Part shown: positions 32,818-41,983 of the stretch, one piece after another
How the letters are laid out: each line of letters opens with the position of its first letter
Position numbering within the stretch: the first letter of the stretch is position 1
Source of the DNA: Phycisphaerales bacterium
GTDB lineage: Bacteria; Planctomycetota; Phycisphaerae; Tepidisphaerales; Tepidisphaeraceae
Assembly (NCBI GenBank): GCA_028291615.1
Contig: JAQGHM010000391.1
Span: 37,548 to 101,547, forward strand
Length of the DNA: 64,000 nucleotides
Direction: 5' to 3'
Notes under the pieces: generated by a model
Databases searched by the model: none
The model's input: the letters and a program-made list of their open reading frames with translations, nothing else
Told to the model about the DNA's origin: nothing
Translations under genes and position numbers: made by a program

Positions 32818-33672
32818 ATGCCCATGACCCAGCAATGCATCCAGAAGCACTACGAAGGCGCCTGGAAAGCCAACAGCGACGCCGCCAAGCACCTGCGCGA
32901 CATCACCTACTCCAGTCCGATCGAAGACGCGATCGTCTACCCGCTTTACCGGCGGATGATCGCCGACCTTCGGCTCAAGGCGACCGGCGGCGACGTGCTG
33001 GACATCGGCAGCGGCGCGGGCCGATGGATCCGCTTCTTTCTGGAGAACTTCTCGCCCAAGAAACTCGTGGGGGCGGACTACACGCAAGGTTCGATCGATT
33101 TGTTGAACAAGTGGTTCCCCACCGGCTGCGCGCCGCAGACGGATCTCTCCTTCCGCCTGACGGACATCACCAACCCCGCGCTCGACCTCGGTCAGCAGTT
33201 CGACCTGATCAACATCGCCAACGTCCTCTTCCACATTCCCGAGGCCGATCTTTTCAACAACGCGATCGCCAACCTGAAGAAACACGTCAAGCGCGACGGG
33301 ATGATCGTCACCACGGAATACCTCCCGCGCGCCCCCGTCCGCACCGAATGGATGCTGGTCCGCGACCGTTACCACTTCGAGCACGCCATCAAGCAGGCCG
33401 GCCTGCGCATCGTCGCCATCAAGGCCTTTAACATCTTCGCCAACGACCCCATGGGCATCGAAGGCCCCGACGACGGCGCAAGAGGCGACTTCAACAAGGT
33501 GCGGGCGATGATCAGGAGCCTGGGCGCCGCCAACGCAAGCAGCGAGGAAACAACCCGCTTCGTCATCACGTTCCTGACGGAAATAGAAAAAGCGCTCCTG
33601 AGTTTCTGCGCCGATCGGATCCCCGATATCGAAATGCCATCCCAGAAACTGGTCTTCCTCGCGCCGGTGTGA
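32818..33672 (+). CDS. Class I SAM-dependent methyltransferase
   Basis: 284 residues. The SAM-binding motif I is VLDIGSGAGRW (residues about 61-71), with the acidic end of beta-2 in VGADYTQGSID and motif for beta-4 in FDLINIANVLFHIP, typical of Methyltransf_11/25 domains. A C-terminal helical extension of about 100 residues may hold the substrate. The substrate is not evident; such proteins often act on glycans, lipids or small molecules. It lies on the opposite strand between gspD and gspE, splitting the secretion cluster. GAAGG precedes the ATG at 32818; a second Met two codons on is also possible. Confidence 0.85.
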   Translation: MPMTQQCIQKHYEGAWKANSDAAKHLRDITYSSPIEDAIVYPLYRRMIADLRLKATGGDVLDIGSGAGRWIRFFLENFSPKKLVGADYTQGSIDLLNKWFPTGCAPQTDLSFRLTDITNPALDLGQQFDLINIANVLFHIPEADLFNNAIANLKKHVKRDGMIVTTEYLPRAPVRTEWMLVRDRYHFEHAIKQAGLRIVAIKAFNIFANDPMGIEGPDDGARGDFNKVRAMIRSLGAANASSEETTRFVITFLTEIEKALLSFCADRIPDIEMPSQKLVFLAPV

Positions 33673-33680
33673 GCCCGCAT

Positions 33681-33710
33681 CAGCAATTAGCGACCAGCAA
33701 CTTCCTCTTC
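33681..33710. repeat. CCAGCAACT-type short repeat, copy 2
   Basis: Lies between the convergent methyltransferase and gspD stops. Contains CAGCAATTAGCGACCAGCAA and CTTCCTC, similar to 18508-18535. Confidence 0.35.
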
Positions 33711-36060
33711 ACCGAATCGGGATCGGCGAACTCTTCGGATATTGCCCCGACACCCCCACGTCTTTCATCGCCTTCTCGGATAAAAACTTCAGATCCCCAA
33801 AGCGATCGTCCCGCAAGATCACCGGCCGGATGAAGACGAACAGCGTCACGTCCTGCTTCGCCTTCGCCCGCGTGCCGAACAGCAGCTCCACGACTGGGAT
33901 ATTCCCGATGAACGGGATCGTGTCCTTCGATTCGCGGAAGTTCTTCACGCGCAATCCGCCCACCACGATCGTGTTCCCGTCCGGCACGGTCACCGTGCTG
34001 TCAATCGAATTCTTCTGGCTCGGCGGCGGCAATCCCGCCCGCCCGGTCCCCGTAAAGTTGCTCAATTCGATGCTGTAACTGAGCTGCATGTAGTCGCTCT
34101 CGCTGATGTGCGGCTCGACGCTGATCGTCGTCCCCGCCTGCGCCAGCCCGCCCAGCCCCGTGCGCGATTGCGTCGTGCTGGTATCGAGAATCTCCGCGAA
34201 TGGCTCCTGGCTGACGCTCTGCAGCTTCCCCTTGCCGTTGTCGTTCACCAGCAGTTGCGGCGCCGAGATCAGCCGCGCCCGCGAGTTGCTCTGCAGCGCC
34301 CGGATCACCACGTTGGCGATGTTCGGCGACAACAACGCAAACGTCCCGCCCGTCTTGTCGATGGGCGTCAGCGCCCCCGTCGCCGGATCCAAATTGCTGA
34401 TGCCGAACGACCCAAACGCCAGAATCTTATTGCTCCCCGCCCCGCCCGACTTGCTGATGTCCACGCCGAACGAAAAATTGTCCGACGTATCCAGCGTCAC
34501 GATCGTGCATTCGATCTGCACCTGCGGCCGCCGCTCATCCAGCTTATTGATCAAACCCGCATACATCTGCTGCACCGCCGGCGGCGCGATGATGATGATG
34601 CTGTTGGTGTTCGCGTCCGCCGTCACCGTCGCGTTCTTCGCCTTGGCGTCAGTGCCGCTTCCATCGTCGCCATCCCGCGCTGGCGCGTCGCCCGGGTTGG
34701 TTCCCGCTGCGCCTTGCCGCGACGCCCCGCCCAAGGCGCTCAGCGGCCCGAGATCGTCCGACCGTGGCCGCGCCGCAGCCATCGCGCTCCCCGGCGCAAT
34801 CACCGCGTCCCGACCAGGCGTCAGTGGCTGATACCCCGCCGTCGGACGGAGCGGAATCCGATTGTCTCCTGGCGCTTCAGGCGGTGGCAGCAGCGACCGC
34901 CCCGCCCCGCTCTCTCCATCGCCGCCAGCCGGTCGAATCACGCTCGCCTGCTCCCCCATCAAGCTGCTGATCGTCGCCAGCACGTCCGCCGCCCTCGTGT
35001 TCTTCAGCTTGTAGAATCGGATCGGACTTTGCCCCTCAGCCACCGGTTGATCCATTTCTTTCACGAGCGATTCGATCCGCGAATGCACCTCGTCCGTCGC
35101 CGACACCACCAGCGACTGCGAATCGCGATCCACGCTCGATTGATACGCCCGTTTCGACCCAATGAGGTTCTTCACCAACCGGTCCAGCCGCTCGGGCGCG
35201 AGCATCTTCAACCGATACACCCGCGTTCCCAGTTCAAGCGGCTTGTCCATCCCCGCAATCAGCCCGATGACTTCATCCATCCGCGCCTTGGGCGCGATCA
35301 CCACCACCTGACCCGTGCGCTCATCCGGCGTAATGACGATTCCCGATCCGCTCGCCCCGGGCGCTCCGCCCCCGCCATCCTTGCTCGTCAAAATCTGCTG
35401 CACCGTCTGCGCTATCGCCGCCGGCTCGGCATTCTTAATCGCGACGAACCGCACCTCGACGGGCATCCCCTCATCCAGCGTCTTGATCACCTGCTCCACC
35501 CGCGCGACCGCCGACGGATAATCGCTGATGATCACCGACCGCTGCCCGCCCACCGCCTGAATCTGCCCGCCCGGTGAAAGAAACGGCCGCACCGAATCCA
35601 CCACCCGCCCGGGATCGGTCTGCTTCAGGTTAAACACCTCAATGATCGGCGTCCCCGATCCCATGCCGGGCGCCCCCGCCGGCTTTGCAACCGCCGCCAG
35701 GTTCGTTGCCGACACGATCTGCTTCCACCCCGGCAGTTCCGCATCCACCATCGCCATCTGCTTCATCCGCAGCGCGCTCTGCAAAACTCCCAGCAGCGCG
35801 CTCTCCGGCACGTCCACCGGCACGCGGATGATCACCTTCTTGGCGTTGATTGAATCATCGTAAAGGATCGGGATCTTCAGCCGCTTGGTGACGATGTCAG
35901 CCAGCGTGCGCAGTTCCACGCCGTCCGCCGGGAAATCCATCGTGACTGCTTTGTCCCCCACCGCCTGAGTCGCCGGCGCACCCCCAGCCTGCGCGAACAC
36001 CCCCGGCGGCGACGCGCACATCCAGGCGAAAAAAAGAAAAGGCAGCGAACCGCGCCTCAT
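33709..36060 (-). CDS. gspD: GspD outer-membrane secretin
   Basis: 783 residues from the ATG at 36060 (signal peptide cut near VFAQ|A). N-terminal N0/N1-type domains (about 45-150), repeated N2/N3-type ring domains (150-370), a low-complexity Gly/Pro/Ala/Asp linker (about 380-480), and the secretin channel domain at the C-terminus with the signature VPDGNTIVVGGL and VELLFGTRAK...DVTLFVFIRPVI. It forms the multimeric gate in the outer membrane. The linker is longer than usual. The TATCAT box 7 nt upstream of the ATG supports this start. It is separated from gspE by a methyltransferase gene on the other strand. Confidence 0.93.
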   Translation of the reverse strand: MRRGSLPFLFFAWMCASPPGVFAQAGGAPATQAVGDKAVTMDFPADGVELRTLADIVTKRLKIPILYDDSINAKKVIIRVPVDVPESALLGVLQSALRMKQMAMVDAELPGWKQIVSATNLAAVAKPAGAPGMGSGTPIIEVFNLKQTDPGRVVDSVRPFLSPGGQIQAVGGQRSVIISDYPSAVARVEQVIKTLDEGMPVEVRFVAIKNAEPAAIAQTVQQILTSKDGGGGAPGASGSGIVITPDERTGQVVVIAPKARMDEVIGLIAGMDKPLELGTRVYRLKMLAPERLDRLVKNLIGSKRAYQSSVDRDSQSLVVSATDEVHSRIESLVKEMDQPVAEGQSPIRFYKLKNTRAADVLATISSLMGEQASVIRPAGGDGESGAGRSLLPPPEAPGDNRIPLRPTAGYQPLTPGRDAVIAPGSAMAAARPRSDDLGPLSALGGASRQGAAGTNPGDAPARDGDDGSGTDAKAKNATVTADANTNSIIIIAPPAVQQMYAGLINKLDERRPQVQIECTIVTLDTSDNFSFGVDISKSGGAGSNKILAFGSFGISNLDPATGALTPIDKTGGTFALLSPNIANVVIRALQSNSRARLISAPQLLVNDNGKGKLQSVSQEPFAEILDTSTTQSRTGLGGLAQAGTTISVEPHISESDYMQLSYSIELSNFTGTGRAGLPPPSQKNSIDSTVTVPDGNTIVVGGLRVKNFRESKDTIPFIGNIPVVELLFGTRAKAKQDVTLFVFIRPVILRDDRFGDLKFLSEKAMKDVGVSGQYPKSSPIPIR

Positions 36061-36067
36061 GCTGGAA

Positions 36068-36073
36068 ATGATA
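36068..36073 (-). promoter_or_regulatory. Candidate -10 giving a leaderless start of gspD
   Basis: TATCAT (5 of 6) on the minus strand ends 7 nt before the ATG at 36060, in the 72-bp gap after the PEP-CTERM gene. No good -35. Confidence 0.4.
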
Positions 36074-36132
36074 ACGCTCCCTCCACGCCATTGCACAAAG
36101 CAGACGACTACCGCGCCACCCCAACTTAGCAT

Positions 36133-36798
36133 TCAGCTCCCCCGCCGCATCCCCAGCGCCATCCCCCCCAGCGCCAACAATGCCAGGCTCCCCGGCTCGG
36201 GTGTCACCGTCACCGTATACGCAGTCGTGCCCTGATTCGCGAACGCATGATCGCTAAACGGAATCGGCATGTCGTTCTGCGACCCCGTCCAACCAGTGTT
36301 GGCATCGCTCACCGTCTTGATCAGATAATCGCCCGCGAAGGTCCCCGGCAACACCTGGATCGTGTAAATGGCGCTCAGCCACGGTCCGGTCCCGTAAAAG
36401 AATCCCGCCGTCGACTGTGCCTGGGTCAGCCCGCCACCCAGATCAACCAGATTCTGCGGGTTTAACAGGGAATTCGCACTGTTCAGCACGGCGATGTTGT
36501 CAGGCGTGGGAACCGTGTAAGCCGCGTTGGTCAGCCCCCGGTTGGTAATCCTAAAATGTCCCGCTCCCGCGCCCGGAGCACTCAGATAATAGCTCAGCCC
36601 CGTCGTCTGCTCGATGGTGCTATTGAGATACACGCTCACCGTAAATGAACTGCCCGGCGCAATCCCCACGTCGGTCTTGCCCGGAAGTCCCAAACCATCA
36701 TCGAATATTAAAGTTACCGATGCCCGTGCCCCAGCTGCTGGAATCGCAGCCAGCGCCACCGCCAACAATCGCCCCTTCGCCTTGTTCCAATTGCCCAT
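36133..36798 (-). CDS. PEP-CTERM sorting domain protein
   Basis: 221 residues. Signal peptide (to ARA|S), then a beta-sandwich-like region that resembles cohesin-type or generic adhesive domains, and a C-terminal PEP-CTERM signal: VTPEPGSLALLALGGMALGM followed by RRGS. Such proteins are cut and possibly re-anchored by an exosortase, which is not in this window. A GGAGAGAG ribosome site precedes the ATG. It lies directly upstream of gspD on the same strand, so it may be a substrate or partner of the secretion machine; that is inference. Confidence 0.85.
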   Translation of the reverse strand: MGNWNKAKGRLLAVALAAIPAAGARASVTLIFDDGLGLPGKTDVGIAPGSSFTVSVYLNSTIEQTTGLSYYLSAPGAGAGHFRITNRGLTNAAYTVPTPDNIAVLNSANSLLNPQNLVDLGGGLTQAQSTAGFFYGTGPWLSAIYTIQVLPGTFAGDYLIKTVSDANTGWTGSQNDMPIPFSDHAFANQGTTAYTVTVTPEPGSLALLALGGMALGMRRGS

Positions 36799-37151
36799 CG
36801 CTCTCTCTCCTCGCCTGCAATCCGCCCCGCGCGTAGTTTCTCACAATCGCATGAGAGTTCAATGAGAAACCGATTGATCCGCATAGTTTTTACTTGCAAA
36901 TCACTTCATCGCAAACAAAATCGTTTGACAATTAATAGAAATCCCATGTACCGTCTCACTGGACTCGCGGAATAATCAGTTGCGTTGGTCTGGCGGAGCT
37001 GTCGGTCCAATCTCAAGTCTTACCGTCTCCGGGCGACTCCGCCACATTCAGTTCGATTCGCTTCCATTCTGTACGACAATTTGCGCGCGGAACGTCGCCT
37101 GACCTCTTCGCGCGTGACTCGCATCTCGATCCACACCCGGGAGAAACGCGT
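36799..37151. other. AT-rich divergent intergenic region
   Basis: 353 bp between the PEP-CTERM gene and the DUF1800 gene. The stretch 36860-36950 is clearly richer in A and T than its surroundings and contains a perfect TTGACA (36925-36930) followed after 18 nt by TACCGT (36949-36954), a possible promoter for the rightward operon with a leader near 190 nt. Confidence 0.45.
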
Positions 37152-40100
37152 ATGGCCCGCCGCACCGCCGTCCCACTGTCCCTCTCGCTGACCGCCCTGC
37201 TTCTCTCATTCGCGCTTTGCCCATCCAGCGCCCTCGCCCAGCCCGTCGTCCAATCGGTCGTCTCGCGCCTGTCGCACGGCGGCACGATCTATGACGTCGC
37301 TCTGCCGCAGTCGGGCGCAGGCGGGATCGAGTGCCGCACCGTCGCCGCCGGTTTGAATATCGTCGTCACGTTCGACAAGCCCGTCACCGCCGGCGCCGCC
37401 GCCATCACCGTCGGCAAGGCGACCGTCGGCGCGGTCAGCTTCACCGGCGGCGTCATGAGCATCCCGCTCACCGCGGTCACCAACGCTCAGGCCATCACGC
37501 TCACCCTCTCCAACGTCATCGATAACGCCGGCGGCACCCTCCCCTCGGCGCCCGTCTCCTTCCGCGTACTCGAAGGAGACATCAATGGCAGCGGCAATGT
37601 CACCGTCGGCGACGTCAACTTCGCCCAGTTCCTCGTCAGCCTGGCCGCGATCAACTACTCCTCCTTCCGCGCCGACATCAATCTGAACGGCTTCGTCAAC
37701 GTTAGCGACGTCAACTACGTCAAGTCCCGCTTCAACACTATCGTGGCTGGCGGCGCTGCGCAAAACACGGCCCCGACCATTTCCAACATCGCCGACCAGA
37801 GCACCCCCGGCGGAACCGCACTCGCCCCCGTCAGCTTCACCGTCGGCGATGCCGAATCGGGGCCCGCCGCCCTTTACGTCTCCGCCACCTCAAGCGATAC
37901 CACCCTCATCCCCAACGCCAACATCTCCATCAGCGGCTCGGGCGCCAGCCGCGCCATCGGCATCACCCCCGCCCTCGACGCCAACAGCCAACCGCTCACC
38001 GGCACCGCCACGATCACCGTCAAAGTAAACGACGGCGTTATTACAACCATCGACACGTTCCTCCTCACCGTCGGCACCCCGCAAAAGCTTTACGTCACCA
38101 GCCTCCGCCCTGAAGACGACGCGACCATCACCTCCGGCGCTGGCTCCGCCACCCTTCTCGTCGACGCCGCCGAAACCCAGGCCGTCCTCCGCTTGTCCTA
38201 TAGCAATCTGACGACGAACAGGACCGGCGCCCACATCCACGGCCCCGCCGACCCGGGCCAAACCGCCAACATCATCTACGACATCGACATCGCCACCCCG
38301 CAGGCCGATGGCTCTTACCTCTGGGTCTTCCAGCCAGCCGGCATCACCTCCGTCCAGGATATCCGCGACGCCCTCCACTCCGGACGCCTCTATCTCAACA
38401 TCCACTCCGCCAAGTACCCCAACGGCGAGATCCGCGGGCATTTCAACTTCGCCGCCGGTTCCACCACCTTCACCCCCCCGCTGCCTCCTCCCGCCCTCCC
38501 CGGCGGCACCCCGACCGACCAGAACGCCGCCCGCTTCCTCCTCCAAGCCACCTTCGGCCCTGCCCCCGATGACACGACCGACACCAACCAGGCCAATCAC
38601 ACGATCGCCGCGGTCAAGAGCATGGGTTTCAACAACTGGCTCGACTCCCAGTTCAACACCCCGCCGACCTTGATGAAACCGATCATCGAGGGCCGGATCA
38701 TCGCGTCGCTCCCGCTCTACTCCCTCGACCAGTCCAACATCACCGACGTCTGGTGGTACCTCACGCTCAAGTCCCCCGACCAGCTCCGCCAGCGCATCGC
38801 CTTCGCCTACAGCGAGATCTTCGTCGTCTCGCGCGTCGAAGAGGCCATCAGCGGCGAACCGCTGGGGCTGGCTAGCTACCACGACATGCTGGCCACCGAC
38901 GCCTTCGCTAATTTTCGAACGCTCCTCGAGGATGTAACCCTGCACCCCATCATGGGCCAGTACCTCAACATGCGGGGGAACAAAAAGCCCGTCAGCCCCA
39001 CGTTCACCGCCCCCAACGAAAACTACGCCCGTGAGATCCTCCAACTCTTCACCATCGGCCTCAACGCGATGCACCCCGATGGCACGCTCAAACTCGACGC
39101 CACCGGCCTCCCCATTCCCACCTACGACCAGAACACGATCCAGAACTTCGCACACATCTTCACCGGCTGGGACACCGACACCGTCGGGTACACCTACTCC
39201 TTCTGGGATACAGCACTGGTCCCCCCAGCCGTTAATACCACAGGGAAGACCTTCTATGTCCGCCCCATGACCGTCCGCTCCGGCAACCATTCCAACAACA
39301 CCAAGGCACTGCTCAACGGCCTGGTCATCACCGGCCTCACAACCTACTCCACCGCCACCGCCACCGCGGAGCTCGACCAGGCCCTCGACAACATCTTCAA
39401 CCATCCCAACGTCGGCCCCTTCATCTGCCGCCGCCTGATCCAGCGACTCGTCACCTCCAACCCCAGCCCGGCGTACATCTACCGCACCGCCGAAGTATTC
39501 CGCGACAACGGACAGGGCGTCCGCGGCGATATGAAGGCCGTCATTAAGGCGATCCTCACCGATTATGAGGCGCGCACGACCGATCTCCTGGGCAATGAAG
39601 GCTACGGCCGTCTCAAGGAACCGCTCCTTCGCACCGCCCAGGTCATCCGCGCCTTCCACCCTATCTCCAATGGAACCACCAGCCCCAACACCCAGTACTG
39701 GCGCCTCGGCGGCACCGACACCGACTTCCTGCAAACCCCCTACCGTTCCCCCACGGTCTTCAATTTCTTCGACCCCGATTACTCGATCGCCCTCACCCTG
39801 GTGAACCCCAAGCTGAACGTCAGCTATGTCGCCAACGTCACCACACCCGAGATGCAGATCACCAACGAGAACACCACGATCAACACCATCAACCTGCTCA
39901 AGAAAGGCATCGTTGACAATACCGGCTTCGTCAATCTGAGCGGCGGCAGCACCGACGTCCGCCTCAACATGCTCAACGAACAGACGATCTCCCTCGCCTC
40001 CACCGGCGACAACCTCGTCGCCTACCTCAATAAGATGCTCATGGCCGGACAATTGCCCACCGACATGACGGGCACGCTCAAGACCTATTACTCGAGCATC

Positions 40101-40199
40101 CCTACGCCCGGCCTCGCTACCGACCTCAATGCGCAGAAGCGGGCCCGCGGCCTGATCTATCTCGTCGCCGCCTCTCCGCAGTTCGCCGTGCAGAAGTGA
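37152..40199 (+). CDS. DUF1800 protein with dockerin-like and CHRD domains
   Basis: 1015 residues, secreted (signal ends ALAQ|P). Order: a beta domain (30-140), two dockerin-type calcium loops (142-195: GDINGSGNVTVGDVN and ADINLNGFVNVSDVN), an Ig/cadherin-like domain (205-308), a CHRD domain (312-431, with TGAHIHGPADPG and YLNIHSAKYPNGEIRGHF) and the large DUF1800 domain (457-1012, starting ARFLLQATFGP). DUF1800 has no established reaction. DUF1800 and DUF1501 genes are very often adjacent in planctomycetes, as here. GGGAGAAA precedes the ATG. First gene of a likely three-gene operon of exported proteins. Confidence 0.92.
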   Translation: MARRTAVPLSLSLTALLLSFALCPSSALAQPVVQSVVSRLSHGGTIYDVALPQSGAGGIECRTVAAGLNIVVTFDKPVTAGAAAITVGKATVGAVSFTGGVMSIPLTAVTNAQAITLTLSNVIDNAGGTLPSAPVSFRVLEGDINGSGNVTVGDVNFAQFLVSLAAINYSSFRADINLNGFVNVSDVNYVKSRFNTIVAGGAAQNTAPTISNIADQSTPGGTALAPVSFTVGDAESGPAALYVSATSSDTTLIPNANISISGSGASRAIGITPALDANSQPLTGTATITVKVNDGVITTIDTFLLTVGTPQKLYVTSLRPEDDATITSGAGSATLLVDAAETQAVLRLSYSNLTTNRTGAHIHGPADPGQTANIIYDIDIATPQADGSYLWVFQPAGITSVQDIRDALHSGRLYLNIHSAKYPNGEIRGHFNFAAGSTTFTPPLPPPALPGGTPTDQNAARFLLQATFGPAPDDTTDTNQANHTIAAVKSMGFNNWLDSQFNTPPTLMKPIIEGRIIASLPLYSLDQSNITDVWWYLTLKSPDQLRQRIAFAYSEIFVVSRVEEAISGEPLGLASYHDMLATDAFANFRTLLEDVTLHPIMGQYLNMRGNKKPVSPTFTAPNENYAREILQLFTIGLNAMHPDGTLKLDATGLPIPTYDQNTIQNFAHIFTGWDTDTVGYTYSFWDTALVPPAVNTTGKTFYVRPMTVRSGNHSNNTKALLNGLVITGLTTYSTATATAELDQALDNIFNHPNVGPFICRRLIQRLVTSNPSPAYIYRTAEVFRDNGQGVRGDMKAVIKAILTDYEARTTDLLGNEGYGRLKEPLLRTAQVIRAFHPISNGTTSPNTQYWRLGGTDTDFLQTPYRSPTVFNFFDPDYSIALTLVNPKLNVSYVANVTTPEMQITNENTTINTINLLKKGIVDNTGFVNLSGGSTDVRLNMLNEQTISLASTGDNLVAYLNKMLMAGQLPTDMTGTLKTYYSSIPTPGLATDLNAQKRARGLIYLVAASPQFAVQK

Positions 40200-40257
40200 A
40201 CAACGAGTCGCGACGCCGTTCTGTGCCGCTTGAATCCATCGTCAGGAGAACCCACCC

Positions 40258-41961
40258 ATGAGCCGACCGACCGACCGCAAGAAGGATCTCACCCGCCGCG
40301 ACCTCTTCCGCCGCGCCGCCTGCGCCGCCGTCAGTTCCGTCGCCATCGCCTCCGCCGTGCGCGACCTGCGCCTGATCAATGCCGCCGCCGCCGATGCGCT
40401 CCCCGCCGGCGCTACCGACTACAAGGCCCTCGTCTGCATCTTCATGTTCGGCGGAAACGACGCCAATAACTTCCTCGTCCCCACAGAGAGTACCTCCACC
40501 GGTTACCCGGCCTACGCGGCCGCTCGGCAGAACCTCGCCCTTCCCGCTGCCTCCCTCCTCCCGATCACTCCCATCGTCAGCGACGGTCACACCTACGGCC
40601 TTCACCCCAGTTGCCCCGAGATCGCCAATCTTTTCAACAGCGGCAAGCTCGCGATCCTGCCCAACGTCGGCACGCTGCTCTTCCCGATCAACCGCACGCA
40701 ATACCTCGCCAAGAGCGTCCCGGTGCCCCCGCAGCTCTTCTCCCACAACGACCAGGTCATCCAGTGGCAGACCTCCATCCCCGACCGCGATTCCCGCACC
40801 GGCTGGGGCGGACGCTGCGCGGACCTGCTCAACTCCCTCAACGGGACCTCCAGCACGGGAGACGTCATCTCCATGTCGATCTCGATCGCCGGCGTCAACA
40901 CGTTCGAGGTCGGCAACAGCGTCAACGAGTACAACGTAAGCCAGACCGGGCCGCAGGGGCTCTCCACGTCGAGCACCGAGGTCACGAACCTCAATAACTC
41001 CCTGAAAACGATTAACGCCTATTCCCTCACGCCCGCCTCCGTCACCACCCCGCAGACCAACCTCTACCAAGTCGGCTACGCGGCCAGCACCAAGCACGCG
41101 ATCGACAACTTCGCCGCCATGAACCAGGCCATCGCGCCCACGATCGACCCCACCACCGGCACCAAGAGCTACTGGACCGTCCCCTTCCCCAACACCAACC
41201 TGGGCCGGGAGTTAAAGATGGCCGCGCGCATCATCGCCGGCCGCAAGGCGCTGGGACATGCCCGTCAGATCTTCTTCGTCTCCATCGGCGGCTACGACCT
41301 CCACGATTCGCAGTACGGCACCACAGCCGACCCCGACAACATCCTTGTCGGCGCTCACGCCAACCTGCTGGCCGAACTCAGCCAGTGCATCAATGCCTTC
41401 CAATCGGCGCTCAACCAACTCCGCACGTCGGCTGATACGTCGCTGAAGCTCGCTTCAAATGAAAACGTCGTCGGCTTCACCGCCTCCGACTTCGGCCGAA
41501 CGTTCCCAGTCAACAGTGGAAAGGGGTCCGACCACGGTTGGGGCAACCATCACATCGTCTTCGGCGACCCCGTCAAAGGCCAAAACCTATACGGCACCTA
41601 CCCCACCCTCGCCGTCAATGGCCCGGACGACACCGGCATCGGCCGCTGGATTCCTAAGACCTCGGTCGATCAATACTCGGCCACGCTGGCCAAGTGGTTT
41701 GGCGTCTCGCCGACCAACCTGAACGTCATCTTCCCCAACCTGCCGCGCTTTGGCGACTATTCCATCAGCGACATGGGCTTTATCAATCCCGCCGCCGGCG
41801 CTACCCCTTCCGCCCCCGCGCCGAGCGGTACGCTTGTCGTCTCATCGGAGGAATCCCTCGCCCCTGTCGCGGTGGCCACCCCGCCTACCTCCTCCAAGCC
41901 TTCCAAGCCACCGGCCAAGCCTACGCCCATCAAGCGACCGACCATGCGCAAATCGACCTGA
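40258..41961 (+). CDS. DUF1501 protein with Tat signal
   Basis: 567 residues. The N-terminus has a twin-arginine signal (TRRDLFRRAACAAVSS), so it is exported folded, which often means a bound cofactor or metal. The DUF1501 domain runs from about 58 to 500 (FMFGGNDANNFLVP near the start, FSHNDQVIQWQ, and FGRTFPVNSGKGSDHGWGNH near the end). The fold is related to sulfatase/alkaline-phosphatase enzymes, and the conserved Asp/His residues suit metal binding. The C-terminal Pro/Ser/Lys-rich tail (about 515-567) is disordered. AGGAG lies before the ATG; 58 nt after the DUF1800 gene. Confidence 0.92.
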   Translation: MSRPTDRKKDLTRRDLFRRAACAAVSSVAIASAVRDLRLINAAAADALPAGATDYKALVCIFMFGGNDANNFLVPTESTSTGYPAYAAARQNLALPAASLLPITPIVSDGHTYGLHPSCPEIANLFNSGKLAILPNVGTLLFPINRTQYLAKSVPVPPQLFSHNDQVIQWQTSIPDRDSRTGWGGRCADLLNSLNGTSSTGDVISMSISIAGVNTFEVGNSVNEYNVSQTGPQGLSTSSTEVTNLNNSLKTINAYSLTPASVTTPQTNLYQVGYAASTKHAIDNFAAMNQAIAPTIDPTTGTKSYWTVPFPNTNLGRELKMAARIIAGRKALGHARQIFFVSIGGYDLHDSQYGTTADPDNILVGAHANLLAELSQCINAFQSALNQLRTSADTSLKLASNENVVGFTASDFGRTFPVNSGKGSDHGWGNHHIVFGDPVKGQNLYGTYPTLAVNGPDDTGIGRWIPKTSVDQYSATLAKWFGVSPTNLNVIFPNLPRFGDYSISDMGFINPAAGATPSAPAPSGTLVVSSEESLAPVAVATPPTSSKPSKPPAKPTPIKRPTMRKST

Positions 41962-41983
41962 TCGATTATCATGTCGTCCCATC

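Noticed and set aside
37890..40052. 720-codon open frame on the minus strand
   Set aside because: Antisense shadow of the DUF1800 gene; Gly/Val/Asp-rich with no domains.
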